From an uncultured Bacteroidales bacterium (GTDB taxonomy: Bacteria > Bacteroidota > Bacteroidia > Bacteroidales > UBA932): a DNA stretch of 60,576 nt. The position numbers were made by a program, and so were the translations under genes. The notes below the pieces were generated by a model that did no database searches, was not told the origin of the DNA, and saw only the letters and a list, made by a program, of their open reading frames with translations. The stretch lies in the NCBI GenBank assembly GCA_944326305.1, contig CALVDL010000019.1:1-60576 (forward strand). Direction: 5' to 3'. Below are positions 42,979 to 51,649 of this stretch, piece by piece (position 1 is the first letter of the stretch; each line of letters opens with the position of its first letter).

Positions 42979-44175
42979 CTAATCATTAGGGTTTTCAACG
43001 ATTTCTATTTCAAACATTAGCGGTGAATAGGCCGGAATGGATGACCCGCTGCCGCTGGATCCGTATCCCAGATTCGAGTAGAATATCCCGATTGCCTTGC
43101 CGAACGGGTGCATCCTCCATAGCGTCATGGCAAATCCCTGGATTATGCTTGAGCTCGAGCTTTCGTCCCCCATCTGCAGCTGGTAGTAGCTGTCTCCCCA
43201 CTGGATTGCCGCCGGCTCGTATGTGCCGCCGCTCAGCCCGTTGTCCTGCGCGACACGCTGGATGTTGGTGTCGAATACTGTCCCGTTCAGCAGACGGCCT
43301 ACATAGTTTATGTAGATTGTGGTGTCGTTGGACCCGGAGGTGGTATAGAAATGCGACTTCTCCCAGTCGTACTTGTCTTCTTCCCCGGTGCTCCCGCTGT
43401 CATCACCGCTGCTTTCCTCGTCATCCAGGGGCTCGAGTTCCTCTCCGTGCTTTATCTCTATGAAATAGAATCCGTACATGTCGGTGGAGTCCTTGGCCTC
43501 AGATATCATGTTGCTTTCCAGGTAGCTGCGGAATTTATCTTCTGTTATGTACCCGAAATCGTGCTCCCCGTAGCCGCCGGCAAAGAACCTCCCGAGTGAG
43601 TCTATCTGCCACTGCGTTATGTTGTCTATAGGGTCGACCACCTTTATATCATATATGGAGTTTGTCCCGGAGACATTGTTGATGAATTCCTCCTCAGAGC
43701 CGTACCAGTCATAGCTCATCAGCCATCCCGGGATGATGGCCCTGCGTGAGTCCCCTTTGCCCATTCCGGAGAACATTTCGTTTACCCCTGCATAGAGGTA
43801 CCCCGACCTTCTGGTCCATATCCTGGGACCGTAGTACACGGACGAATTCTCCTCATATTCACCCATGAGCTTCGCAGTCTCCGCTTCGGAATAGCCTGTT
43901 ATCGTGCCGTCCAGATTCATGGCTGTGTATGAGACATATACGTACTGTGAGTCTGCCACCGGCTCCGCTTCGCTTTCGGGTGCTTCCTGTTCATATTCTG
44001 GTATGACATATATGCCGAGACCTGTCTTTTCAAGCTGCGGATAGTGCACATGCATCCATGAATCGAAATACAGTTTCTCGTCCTCGTTTCTCGGTGTGTC
44101 CGCCTCTTTCGCGCATCCGGAAATGATTGCACCTGTGGCGCAGACCGCTGCCGTAACCTTAAAAAATCTTCTCAT
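42979..44175 (-). CDS. FKBP-type lipoprotein with two FKBP-like regions
   Basis: A 398-residue lipoprotein (signal peptide then IISGC lipobox near residue 21). The C-terminal third is an FKBP peptidyl-prolyl isomerase domain (YINYVGRLLNGTVFDTN, IIQGFAMTLWRMHPFGKAIGIFYSNLGYG, LMFEIEIVE). A more diverged region around residues 70-190 follows the same order (YVSYTAMNLDGTI, GVNEMFSGMGKGDSRRAIIPGWL, SIYDIKVVD) and looks like a second FKBP fold. An acidic Ser/Gly/Glu linker (about 250-275) joins the halves. It would fold or chaperone envelope proteins. TTG 44196 is also in frame, but ATG 44175 begins the signal peptide. Confidence 0.85.
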   Translation of the reverse strand: MRRFFKVTAAVCATGAIISGCAKEADTPRNEDEKLYFDSWMHVHYPQLEKTGLGIYVIPEYEQEAPESEAEPVADSQYVYVSYTAMNLDGTITGYSEAETAKLMGEYEENSSVYYGPRIWTRRSGYLYAGVNEMFSGMGKGDSRRAIIPGWLMSYDWYGSEEEFINNVSGTNSIYDIKVVDPIDNITQWQIDSLGRFFAGGYGEHDFGYITEDKFRSYLESNMISEAKDSTDMYGFYFIEIKHGEELEPLDDEESSGDDSGSTGEEDKYDWEKSHFYTTSGSNDTTIYINYVGRLLNGTVFDTNIQRVAQDNGLSGGTYEPAAIQWGDSYYQLQMGDESSSSSIIQGFAMTLWRMHPFGKAIGIFYSNLGYGSSGSGSSIPAYSPLMFEIEIVENPND

Positions 44176-44193
44176 CTTGCAAAAATTGACCTG

Positions 44194-44201
44194 CAAATAT
44201 A
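44194..44201 (-). promoter_or_regulatory. -7 element before the two-domain FKBP gene
   Basis: TATATTTG on the minus strand, 18 bp before the ATG at 44175. No clear -33 element. Transcription would begin about 12 nt before the start codon. Confidence 0.5.
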
Positions 44202-44235
44202 CGTAAATAAATGTCAGTTCTGCCTGTTGTCCGTA

Positions 44236-44808
44236 TTAATTCGATACGCTTTCCACACGGATGTGGTACAGCAGGGCCGAATTTCCGGGGATTGTACCCA
44301 CGGGCCTTTTCCCGAATCCGTATTGCCCCGAAAACAGTATGTAGCATATTTCCCCGGCCTTAACGCCGAGCAGCCCGTTGTGCAGTCCTTCAATCAGCCC
44401 GTCGTCCGGGCCTAAGGTGACTGTCGCTATCTCATATGAGGCGTCCGTTACATCCCACCCGTTGTCCTGTGCGGTCTGCTGGTCATTGGTGGCGAATATG
44501 TTGGATGCATTTATGCTCCCCTCGAACACGTAGCCTGTATAGTAGAATGATACCGTCCCCCCGTCCGCCAGCCCGTCTCCGGTCCCTTCAGTCAGGACAA
44601 CGCGGTTCGACCCCCCGTTGTACACCACCTCGTGGACATACTGAGTGTCCGGATTGTCGGGGTCGGCCTCGGTAGGCAGGGACTGGATGAAGCTGTCTAT
44701 CCTGTCCTCCTGTGTGGACCATGCGGTCTTCAGGCTCTGTTTCGAGCATGATGTGGCCACGGCGGCCGCCATCCCCAATGACAATATTATTTTTACTGTC
44801 CCGCGCAT
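44236..44808 (-). CDS. FKBP-type peptidyl-prolyl isomerase lipoprotein
   Basis: A 190-residue lipoprotein with the lipobox VATSC (Cys about 21) and one FKBP domain near the C-terminus: VSFYYTGYVFEGS, GLIEGLHNGLLGVKAGEICYILFSGQYGFG and SALLYHIRVESV. The aromatic pocket residues expected for FKBP are largely present. The start overlaps the end of the DHH gene by 16 bp, indicating translational coupling. It and its neighbour at 42979 are likely paralogues acting on proteins in the periplasm or at the outer membrane. Confidence 0.88.
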   Translation of the reverse strand: MRGTVKIILSLGMAAAVATSCSKQSLKTAWSTQEDRIDSFIQSLPTEADPDNPDTQYVHEVVYNGGSNRVVLTEGTGDGLADGGTVSFYYTGYVFEGSINASNIFATNDQQTAQDNGWDVTDASYEIATVTLGPDDGLIEGLHNGLLGVKAGEICYILFSGQYGFGKRPVGTIPGNSALLYHIRVESVSN

Positions 44809-45869
44809 AGCATCTGTTCCTCCCTGCTGTTCATGAATTCGTGTGTGACCCTTTCGGTATATGCCGCTACCTCGTCAATTGATTTCACGTCCCCCGGGAC
44901 CGACAGCCTCCCGCCTGCTGCCTGCTCGTGCCCTCCTCCATTGAAATAGAGTGCTGCGCACCTGTTGGCCGATACCCCCTTCTTGGACCTGAGGGAGACA
45001 CGTATCCTGTCCTCATCCTCTTTGAAGAAGCAGCTCATCTTTACTTTACCGATACCCAGAGGCAGGTTCGCGAACCCTTCCGTGTCGCCTTCCTTCAGGC
45101 CGTATTTCTGCATGGTCTTTTTGTCCAGCACCATGTAGGCCACCCCGTCCGCGGTGATTTTCATTTTCCTGGAAAGCATCTCGCCCATAAGCCTTATCCT
45201 GCCTTCGCTGTAGTCGTTATAGAGATGTCCAATAATGGAGTCCCTGTCCACTCCGGTCTCGAGCAGCGACGAGGCCATGCGGAGCGTCGACGGGAAGACT
45301 GAGTTCGCAAAGTTGTTGGTGTCGGTGGTCATGCCTGTCATGAGGGCGGCCGCTGCGTCACCGGGCAGCTTTGCGGCGGAGCCTCCATATCTTGAGGTCA
45401 TGAGAAGTATATGGTAGAGGTATTCCGCAGTGGAGGAGATCTCTGTCTCCGAGAATACAAGGTCGTACCTCTCCCTGTCAGGGTTCAGGTGGTGGTCTAT
45501 GAGCACCTTTTTCGCCGGGCTGCCCTCCAGCAGCGGCTCCATCCTGCCGCAGCGGTGGAATGCGTTGTAGTCGAGGCTGAAAATGAGGTCGCATCCTGAA
45601 AAGGCCTCCGCCGTTCCCTGCGGGTCGCTTTCGAAATCGGTCAGACGCCCTTTGTCGATGGTGCCGGTGATGAATCCGAGGTAGTCCGGGCTCGGGTCCG
45701 GAAGTACGATAACAGCGTCCTTCCCCATGTCCTTGAGGCAGTGGAACAAGGCCGTGCAGCTTCCTACTGCGTCGCCGTCCGGCCGCATGTGTGCCGTCAG
45801 TACTATCTTCTGCGCTCCTTTTATGAATTGCTCCAGATGCGCTATGTCCGATGTGCTGATAGTATTCAT
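44793..45869 (-). CDS. DHH/DHHA1 phosphoesterase (NrnA-like)
   Basis: A 358-residue cytoplasmic phosphoesterase. The DHH domain has AHMRPDGDAVGS, IFSLDYNAFHR, LIDHHLNPD and MTGMTTDTNNF, supplying the Asp/His metal ligands. The C-terminal DHHA1 domain has YFNGGGHEQAAGG. This set fits bifunctional oligoribonuclease/pAp phosphatase NrnA, which clears short RNAs and 3'-phosphoadenosine-5'-phosphate; c-di-AMP or pGpG breakdown by relatives is an alternative. The frame extends 16 codons upstream, but ATG 45869 begins the conserved region. It is divergent from the gene at 46003. Confidence 0.9.
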   Translation of the reverse strand: MNTISTSDIAHLEQFIKGAQKIVLTAHMRPDGDAVGSCTALFHCLKDMGKDAVIVLPDPSPDYLGFITGTIDKGRLTDFESDPQGTAEAFSGCDLIFSLDYNAFHRCGRMEPLLEGSPAKKVLIDHHLNPDRERYDLVFSETEISSTAEYLYHILLMTSRYGGSAAKLPGDAAAALMTGMTTDTNNFANSVFPSTLRMASSLLETGVDRDSIIGHLYNDYSEGRIRLMGEMLSRKMKITADGVAYMVLDKKTMQKYGLKEGDTEGFANLPLGIGKVKMSCFFKEDEDRIRVSLRSKKGVSANRCAALYFNGGGHEQAAGGRLSVPGDVKSIDEVAAYTERVTHEFMNSREEQMLCAGQ

Positions 45870-45889
45870 ATCATGTAAAAATTCGACTG

Positions 45890-45897
45890 CAAATTTA
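45890..45897 (-). promoter_or_regulatory. -7 element before the DHH gene
   Basis: TAAATTTG on the minus strand, 20 bp before the ATG at 45869. A TTTG lies 24 bp further upstream (complement of 45922-45925), a little far for a standard -33. Confidence 0.5.
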
Positions 45898-45906
45898 AAA
45901 ATTATA

Positions 45907-45937
45907 TTGCATATCATAAATCAAATTTCTAACTTTG
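45907..45937 (+). promoter_or_regulatory. Promoter of the 46003 gene cluster
   Basis: TTG at 45907-45909, a 20-bp spacer and TAACTTTG at 45930-45937. The start is near 45945, about 58 nt before the ATG. Confidence 0.62.
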
Positions 45938-46002
45938 TCCGGGATTTGGACGGGTTATCCTCAATCCCGGTGTTTCGACAATGAAATAAAATACATAAAC
46001 CG

Positions 46003-46689
46003 ATGAATATACTTAAAAAACTGTGCACTTACCTTGTGCTGCCCCTTCTTATCATTTGGCTCGCCTATCTGGTAGTTGATAGCGTGATGGAACCTATGAG
46101 ATTCACCAAGGCCCAGGAAAGCCGCGAAGCTGTCGGCATCCAGAGGCTGAAGGACATTCGTGAACTTCAGGTCGCATTCAAGAGTGAATACGGACATTTC
46201 TCCCCTACATTCGACTCCCTGAAGCTGTTCTACAATACAGGGAATATCAAGGTGGTCATGCAGATCGGTTCAAAGGATGATTCTGTGGCCGTTTCCAATA
46301 CCAACGCCCTGAAGAAACGTAATCCGCGCATCAAGCCGGAGGAGATGCTCGCTCTTTATGAGAAAGGTGAGAAGCTCGTTTTCCAGATAGAGAACGACAT
46401 TCCTGTAAAGGACACCCTTTTCCACAGCAGAAAGGATTTCAATATCGACTCCCTCGCTTTCATCCCGTTCAGCGGAGATTCAGTCATTATGCGTTCGGAC
46501 ATCAAGAAAGTGTCAGGTGTGAACGTACCTCTGTTCGAGGCTTGCATGCCGTACAGGTCACTTCTTAAAGGTCTTGACAACCAGTTGAGGATCAATCTTG
46601 ACGCAGATATGAGAGACAGGGGCCGCTATGAGGGCCTTCAGGTGGGAAGTGTCACTGCTCCTAACAATAATGCCGGTAACTGGGAGTAA
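46003..46689 (+). CDS. Single-pass membrane protein, unknown
   Basis: A 228-residue protein with a membrane helix near the N-terminus (about 9-28) and a soluble, probably periplasmic remainder. The part after the helix (EAVGIQRLKDIRELQVAFKSEYGHFSPTFDSL, about 43-74) looks like the N-terminal region of pilin-like proteins, in which a helix is followed by a short YG-x-F segment, but no prepilin cleavage site is evident. I do not recognise a named family. It overlaps the DUF3822 gene by one base (TAATG), and the order with DUF3822 and rsmD suggests a conserved housekeeping cluster. Confidence 0.75.
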   Translation: MNILKKLCTYLVLPLLIIWLAYLVVDSVMEPMRFTKAQESREAVGIQRLKDIRELQVAFKSEYGHFSPTFDSLKLFYNTGNIKVVMQIGSKDDSVAVSNTNALKKRNPRIKPEEMLALYEKGEKLVFQIENDIPVKDTLFHSRKDFNIDSLAFIPFSGDSVIMRSDIKKVSGVNVPLFEACMPYRSLLKGLDNQLRINLDADMRDRGRYEGLQVGSVTAPNNNAGNWE

Positions 46690-47387
46690 TGGTATCACCG
46701 GAAAATACCGCAGCAATAGACAGAATATCCATTCAAGTAGCCTTGAGTGGATATTCTTTTAAAGTGTCAGGCCGTGACGGGTCGGAGAGGTTTTCAGGAT
46801 GGCAGAGTACCGACCGTGTATTCACGACTCCGGAATTCCAGAAAAGGTATGACGAGGTCGCAATTTCCCTGTTTACAGGCAAAACGGGGCTTTTCCCGGA
46901 GCATTTTTTCGAAGCTTCAGATCCAAGGAGGCTTCTTTCCGAAATAACGGCAGTTTCTGATTCCGATACTGTCGAGACCGTAATGGTGCCTGAGTTCGGG
47001 GCCGTGATGGTATATTCCAACTCGATAGGGGAGACCCTGTCGAAAGTGATCTCGGATTCAGTCCTCAGGACTGACGGATACAGGAGCCCAGTCATGCCGG
47101 AGCAGTTTTACATGCTTAAGGATCTTTCCGGGATCAATGAATACAACAAGATAGTGGCATCCTATGCTGACGGAAGACTGTATCTCACAGTCGCCCAGGG
47201 CAAGACCCTTTTGCTGTGCAACAGTTTCGCCGCGCAGGACTTCACCACGGCAGAGTATTTCATTTTCCGGGCCCTGAAGAAATTCCAGCTCAACCCGGAG
47301 GTGTCATCCATATTTTTCCGCACCCCGCTCACCGGACTTCAGGAGATGTCCCTGTACAGGTATTTTTCTTCAGTAGAACAGATATAA
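46689..47387 (+). CDS. DUF3822 family protein
   Basis: A 232-residue soluble protein of the DUF3822 family, which I know only as a Bacteroidota family usually next to rsmD, as here. It has an ASKHA-like flavour: ISIQVALSGYSFKV at the N-terminus, VMVYSNSIGE in the middle and LLLCNSFAAQDFTTAEYFIFRALKKFQLNP near the end, though no ATP-binding loops are clear. No function is known. rsmD starts 13 bp later. Confidence 0.82.
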   Translation: MVSPENTAAIDRISIQVALSGYSFKVSGRDGSERFSGWQSTDRVFTTPEFQKRYDEVAISLFTGKTGLFPEHFFEASDPRRLLSEITAVSDSDTVETVMVPEFGAVMVYSNSIGETLSKVISDSVLRTDGYRSPVMPEQFYMLKDLSGINEYNKIVASYADGRLYLTVAQGKTLLLCNSFAAQDFTTAEYFIFRALKKFQLNPEVSSIFFRTPLTGLQEMSLYRYFSSVEQI

Positions 47388-47400
47388 ACGGTGTAGTCCA

Positions 47401-47937
47401 ATGAGAATAATCGGAGGAAGGCTTAAAGGAAGGAACATTACCCCGCCGGCGGGCTACAGTGCCCGGCCGACAACGGATTTTGCACGTGAGGGTCTGTTCA
47501 ATATCCTTGACAACGAGTATGAATTCGACGGTCTCACTGTCCTGGACCTTTTCGGCGGCACTGGCGCTGTCTCGATAGAGTTTGCGTCCAGGGGTGCCTC
47601 CGAGGTATACTGTGTCGAAATGGCTCCTGCCAACGCCTCTTTCATCAGGTCGCAGGTGAAGAAGCTCGGTCTTGAAGGCAGCGTCAAGGTGGTAAGGCAC
47701 AATGTGTTCGATTTTCTTGATATATGCACGGTAAAGGCAGATATCATATTTGCGGACCCTCCGTATGCATTGGACAGCCTGGCTTCTCTCCCTGATGCCG
47801 TGCTCGGAAAGGGTCTGCTGCATGAGGGAGGGTATTTCATCCTGGAGCATCCTGACACGTACAGTTTTTCCGACAGGCCACGGTTCGTTAAGGAAAAGAA
47901 GTACGGGAACGTCCATTTTTCTTTTTTCACAGTCTGA
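47401..47937 (+). CDS. rsmD: 16S rRNA (guanine966-N2)-methyltransferase RsmD
   Basis: A 178-residue SAM-dependent methyltransferase modifying 16S rRNA in the 30S subunit. It starts with the family MRIIGGRLKGR, followed by RPTTDFAREGLFNIL, the SAM loop LDLFGGTGAVSIE and the catalytic DPPY (ADPPYALD). All conserved parts are present. It precedes the ybaK-like gene by 25 bp. Confidence 0.95.
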   Translation: MRIIGGRLKGRNITPPAGYSARPTTDFAREGLFNILDNEYEFDGLTVLDLFGGTGAVSIEFASRGASEVYCVEMAPANASFIRSQVKKLGLEGSVKVVRHNVFDFLDICTVKADIIFADPPYALDSLASLPDAVLGKGLLHEGGYFILEHPDTYSFSDRPRFVKEKKYGNVHFSFFTV

Positions 47938-47962
47938 AAATGTTCAGAAATCCAGACCCGAT

Positions 47963-48466
47963 ATGTCCAAGATAGTAAAGACCAATGCAGCCCGCCTGCT
48001 TGACAAGGCGGGGATTAGCTATGAGCTCATCCCTTACGAAGTGGACGAGAACGACCTGGCGGCCGGGCATATAGCGGCGCAGCTGTCGGAGCCCCTCGCG
48101 CAGGTCTTCAAGACACTGGTCCTGGGCGGAGACAGGACAGGGTATTTCGTATGTGTGGTGCCGGGGGATTCGGAGGTGGATCTGAAGGCGGCCGCAAAGG
48201 TGTCGGGCAACAAGAAATGCGACCTCATCCCAATGAAGGACCTGCTTCCTGTTACCGGATATATCCGTGGAGGATGTTCTCCCGTGGGCATGAAAAAGCA
48301 TTTCCCCACTTTCTTCCATTCTTCCGCAATGTCCTATCCTTATATCTATATAAGTGCAGGAGTCCGCGGCCTGCAGTTCAAGGTATCTCCGGAGGACGTA
48401 ATCAGATTTACCGGGGCTCTCTGCTCCGACATAGCCAGAAAGACGGATTCCTCCTCCGGTCTTTAG
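47963..48466 (+). CDS. ybaK: YbaK-type Cys-tRNA(Pro)/Cys-tRNA(Cys) deacylase
   Basis: A 167-residue trans-editing protein that removes cysteine from mischarged tRNA(Pro). Family motifs: NAARLLDKAGISYEL, VFKTLVL, FVCVVPGDSEVDLKAAAKVSG and the C-terminal GYIRGGCSPVGMKKHFPTF. The frame is open upstream through rsmD, but ATG 47963 is where similarity to the family begins. It is convergent with the CoA transferase gene, 25 bp between stops. Confidence 0.93.
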   Translation: MSKIVKTNAARLLDKAGISYELIPYEVDENDLAAGHIAAQLSEPLAQVFKTLVLGGDRTGYFVCVVPGDSEVDLKAAAKVSGNKKCDLIPMKDLLPVTGYIRGGCSPVGMKKHFPTFFHSSAMSYPYIYISAGVRGLQFKVSPEDVIRFTGALCSDIARKTDSSSGL

Positions 48467-48491
48467 AAACAGGCTGGCCTGACTGGTGTCG

Positions 48492-49799
48492 CTATATGCT
48501 GAAATTGTGGTAGTGCGGTCCGAACCGTTCGAATGCGGCCCTGTCGAGCTCGTTCCTGTGGTCCGGATGCGCGATGCTTATGATGAGTTTCGCCCTTTCC
48601 TGGAGGGATTTCCCGTAGAGGTCTACAGCTCCGTATTCTGTCACGAGATAGTGTATGTGGGCCCTGGATGTCACCACTCCTGCCCCGTTCAGGAGCGCAG
48701 GGGCGATTTTGCTTTCACCCTTCTTTGTGCATGACGGCATCGCGATTATTGCCTTGCCTCCGACAGAGAGGGATGCCCCGTAGATGAAGTCCACCTGCCC
48801 GCCTGCACCTGAATAGAACTTTGTCCCCAGCGAGTCGGCGCAGACCTGCCCGGTCAGGTCGACCTGCAGGGCGGAGTTGATAGCGGTGGTCTTCGGGTTC
48901 TTGGCTATGTTGAACGGGTCGTTGGTGTAGCCTACGTCCATCATGGCCACCATAGGGTTGTCGTCCAGGAATTCATAGCACTGCGGCGAGCCCATGACGA
49001 ACGTGGATACCATCTTTCCTTTGTCGATGCCTTTCCTGGCACCGTTTATTATGCCTTTCTCAACGAGCCTCAATACACCGTCGGCGAACATTTCCGTGTG
49101 TATCCCCAGGTCCTTGTGCCCGTCCAGCTGCTCCAGGACGGCATTCGGTATCGCCCCGATCCCCATCTGCAGGCAGGCCCCGTCCTCGATCAGTGCAGCG
49201 CAGTTCTTCCCTATGGCCTCTTCGATTTCGTCCGGCCTGTGGAATTCGGCCGGGAGCAGAGGGGTATTGTCCTCGACGAAAACGTCTATCATGTCCATCG
49301 GGATTATCGCCTGTCCCCATGCCCTCGGCACGTACCTGTTGACTACGGCAATCACTGTCTTTGCGCATTCTATCGCTGCGAGCGTTGCATCGACCGAAGT
49401 CCCCAAGGAGACGAACCCGTGCCTGTCAGGCGGGCACACCTGTATCATGGCCACGTCGCACGGCAGCGCCCCGCACCTGTAAAGTTTCTGGGTCTCGCTC
49501 AGAAGCACGGGGATGTAGTCCGAATAGCCGCTCTGTACGCTCTTCCTGACATTGGATCCTATGAAGAAACCCTGGTGGAAAAAGACCCCGTCGAATTTCG
49601 GGTCGGCGTATGGGGCCTGCCCCTCGGTGTGGAGATGGTGTATTTTAACGTTCCGCAGTTCGCCGGCCTCCCCGCGTCTGCACAGGGCCTCTATCAGCAC
49701 TTTGGGCGCACAGGCTACGCTGCTGAGATGTACATGATCTCCGGATTTCACTGCTTTGACAGCCTCGTCTGCCGAGACGAAATGGATCTCTTTCCTCAT
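48492..49799 (-). CDS. Acetyl-CoA hydrolase/4-hydroxybutyrate CoA-transferase family enzyme
   Basis: A 435-residue family I CoA-transferase. The catalytic glutamate region is LGIHTEMFADGVL, the CoA loop GIGAIPNAVLEQL lies before it and SGAGGQVDFIYGASLS after it. Substrates cannot be fixed from sequence: the family includes butyryl-CoA:acetate, 4-hydroxybutyrate and succinyl-CoA:acetate transferases. With ptb-buk in the same window, a role in butyrate or succinate fermentation is plausible. It is a single gene with its own -7 element, divergent from the SulP gene. Confidence 0.9.
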   Translation of the reverse strand: MRKEIHFVSADEAVKAVKSGDHVHLSSVACAPKVLIEALCRRGEAGELRNVKIHHLHTEGQAPYADPKFDGVFFHQGFFIGSNVRKSVQSGYSDYIPVLLSETQKLYRCGALPCDVAMIQVCPPDRHGFVSLGTSVDATLAAIECAKTVIAVVNRYVPRAWGQAIIPMDMIDVFVEDNTPLLPAEFHRPDEIEEAIGKNCAALIEDGACLQMGIGAIPNAVLEQLDGHKDLGIHTEMFADGVLRLVEKGIINGARKGIDKGKMVSTFVMGSPQCYEFLDDNPMVAMMDVGYTNDPFNIAKNPKTTAINSALQVDLTGQVCADSLGTKFYSGAGGQVDFIYGASLSVGGKAIIAMPSCTKKGESKIAPALLNGAGVVTSRAHIHYLVTEYGAVDLYGKSLQERAKLIISIAHPDHRNELDRAAFERFGPHYHNFSI

Positions 49800-49849
49800 C
49801 GGTATATGGTTTTCTGTTGTTTTTCGGGTATAATGTCGGATTTCCGCCC

Positions 49850-49877
49850 CAAATATAGCGTTATTGTTTTATATTTG
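49850..49877. promoter_or_regulatory. Back-to-back -7 elements between CoA transferase and SulP genes
   Basis: TATATTTG occurs on the minus strand (complement of 49850-49857) and on the plus strand (49870-49877), 12 bp apart. Each -33 region would overlap the other promoter, so simultaneous use is unlikely. Confidence 0.6.
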
Positions 49878-49900
49878 CGCCATTTTTGAAAAAGTGGAAT

Positions 49901-51622
49901 ATGGATTTTAATCTTGGGAAAACATTCAGACCTAAATTTTTCAGTCTGTTCAGGAAAGGCAGGTACAGTTCTGCCACGTTTGCATCGGACCTGGCTGCGG
50001 GGGTGATTGTAGGAATCATAGCGCTGCCGCTCGCAATAGCATTCGGTATAGCCAGCGGGGTCACGCCACAGCAGGGGCTCATTACGGCGGTCGTGGCCGG
50101 TTTCCTCGTCTCTGTCTTCGGAGGGTCGAGGTACCTGATAGGCGGCCCGACCGGTGCCTTTATCGTGATAGTCTCCGGCATTGTGGCCCAGTACGGGATG
50201 CAGGGACTGGTGATCGCCACCATCATGGCCGGAGTGATTCTGGTGGTGATGGGGCTGTGCCGTATGGGCGCGATCTTCAGGTTCATCCCTTATCCGATAG
50301 TGGTCGGGTTCACGAGCGGGATAGCATTGACGATATTCTCCACCCAGGTGAAGGATTTCCTCGGCCTGGATGTGCAGGTGCCGTCCGGTTTCATCCCCGA
50401 ATGGATATGTTATATAAAGAATATAGGGTCGGCTGACCTGGCGGAGACGGCCATGAGCCTGTGCTGCCTGCTGCTCATAATATTCTGGGGCAAGTTCAAC
50501 AAGAAGGTACCCGGCTCTTTGGTCGCGCTGGTGTTCGGCACGGCCGCTTCCCTCCTGCTGAACAGGTTCGCGGGCGTGGAACTGGCTACCATCGGCTCGA
50601 AGTTCCCGGAGCTTGCCGCAGGGCTGCCGATGCCGAAGCCCGTCGCACCGGATTTCGACTATGAGACGGTCAAGGGGCTTGTCTCGCCTGCATTCACGAT
50701 TGCCGTCCTGTGTGCGGTCGAGTCCCTTCTCGCTGCGATGGTTGCAGACGGGGTCACGGGGCACCGGCATGACTCAAACACCGAACTGATAGGGCAGGGC
50801 ATAGCCAATATCGTGACTCCCATGTTCGGCGGCATCCCTGCTACCGGGGCCCTTGCCCGTACCATGGCGAGCATCAACAACGGAGGGAAGTCTCCTGTGA
50901 CGGGGATAGTCCATGCCGTTGTACTCCTGCTCATATATCTGTTCCTGATGCCTTATGCGGTATATATCCCGCTGTCATGCCTGGCCGCGATACTTGTCGT
51001 GGTGGCCTACAACATGAGCGAGTGGAGGACGTTCCGGTATCTGCTGAGGGCCGACAGGGCCGATGTGGCCGTGCTGCTCATAACGTTTTTCCTGACTGTG
51101 CTTGTGGACCTGACCGTAGCTATCGAGGTGGGTGTCCTGCTCGCTGTAGTGCTGTTTGTCAAGCGTGTCATGGAGACATCCTCTATCGAGGTGCTCGACG
51201 ATGACCACGTGGCCGCCACGGAAAACGATGAGATTGCGCAGCTTGACGATACGGAGCATCTTGACATCCCGGCAGGTGTAGAGGTCTACGAGATCAACGG
51301 GCCGTTCTTCTTCGGACTTGCCAGCCGCCTTGAGGAACTGGAGGAAGGCCGCAAGACTGGAGTCCATGTCAGGATAGTCCGGATGAGGAAGGTCTCCTTC
51401 ATGGATTCCACAGGCATAAGGAACCTGCGCAGCTTCTGCCAGCGTACAGAAAAGAGGGGAATCCGTGTCATCCTCTCAGGTGTGAACCCTCAGGTGCGCT
51501 CTACGCTGCACAAGTTCGGTCTGGACGCGGAAATCGGCGAGGAATATATCTTCCCGCATATCATACCGGCATTGGCCAAGGCCGGCGAATACCTGAAGAC
51601 AGTTTCCAGGAAAAAGAGTTAA
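49901..51622 (+). CDS. SulP family anion transporter with STAS domain
   Basis: A 573-residue inner-membrane transporter. The membrane part (about 28-425) begins FASDLAAGVIVGIIALPLAIAFGIASGV, the SulP signature, followed by GGPTGAFIV and GGIPATGALARTMASINNGGKSPV. The cytoplasmic STAS domain (about 460-570) includes EINGPFFFG and VSFMDSTGIRNL, the anti-sigma-antagonist-like strand and loop. Bacterial SulP proteins carry sulfate, bicarbonate or C4-dicarboxylates; substrate is not readable here. ATG 49901 lies about 16 nt after the predicted transcription start; an in-frame TTG at 49886 is less likely. Confidence 0.92.
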   Translation: MDFNLGKTFRPKFFSLFRKGRYSSATFASDLAAGVIVGIIALPLAIAFGIASGVTPQQGLITAVVAGFLVSVFGGSRYLIGGPTGAFIVIVSGIVAQYGMQGLVIATIMAGVILVVMGLCRMGAIFRFIPYPIVVGFTSGIALTIFSTQVKDFLGLDVQVPSGFIPEWICYIKNIGSADLAETAMSLCCLLLIIFWGKFNKKVPGSLVALVFGTAASLLLNRFAGVELATIGSKFPELAAGLPMPKPVAPDFDYETVKGLVSPAFTIAVLCAVESLLAAMVADGVTGHRHDSNTELIGQGIANIVTPMFGGIPATGALARTMASINNGGKSPVTGIVHAVVLLLIYLFLMPYAVYIPLSCLAAILVVVAYNMSEWRTFRYLLRADRADVAVLLITFFLTVLVDLTVAIEVGVLLAVVLFVKRVMETSSIEVLDDDHVAATENDEIAQLDDTEHLDIPAGVEVYEINGPFFFGLASRLEELEEGRKTGVHVRIVRMRKVSFMDSTGIRNLRSFCQRTEKRGIRVILSGVNPQVRSTLHKFGLDAEIGEEYIFPHIIPALAKAGEYLKTVSRKKS

Positions 51623-51649
51623 ATTTGCCGGACAGACATTTGAAATTGG

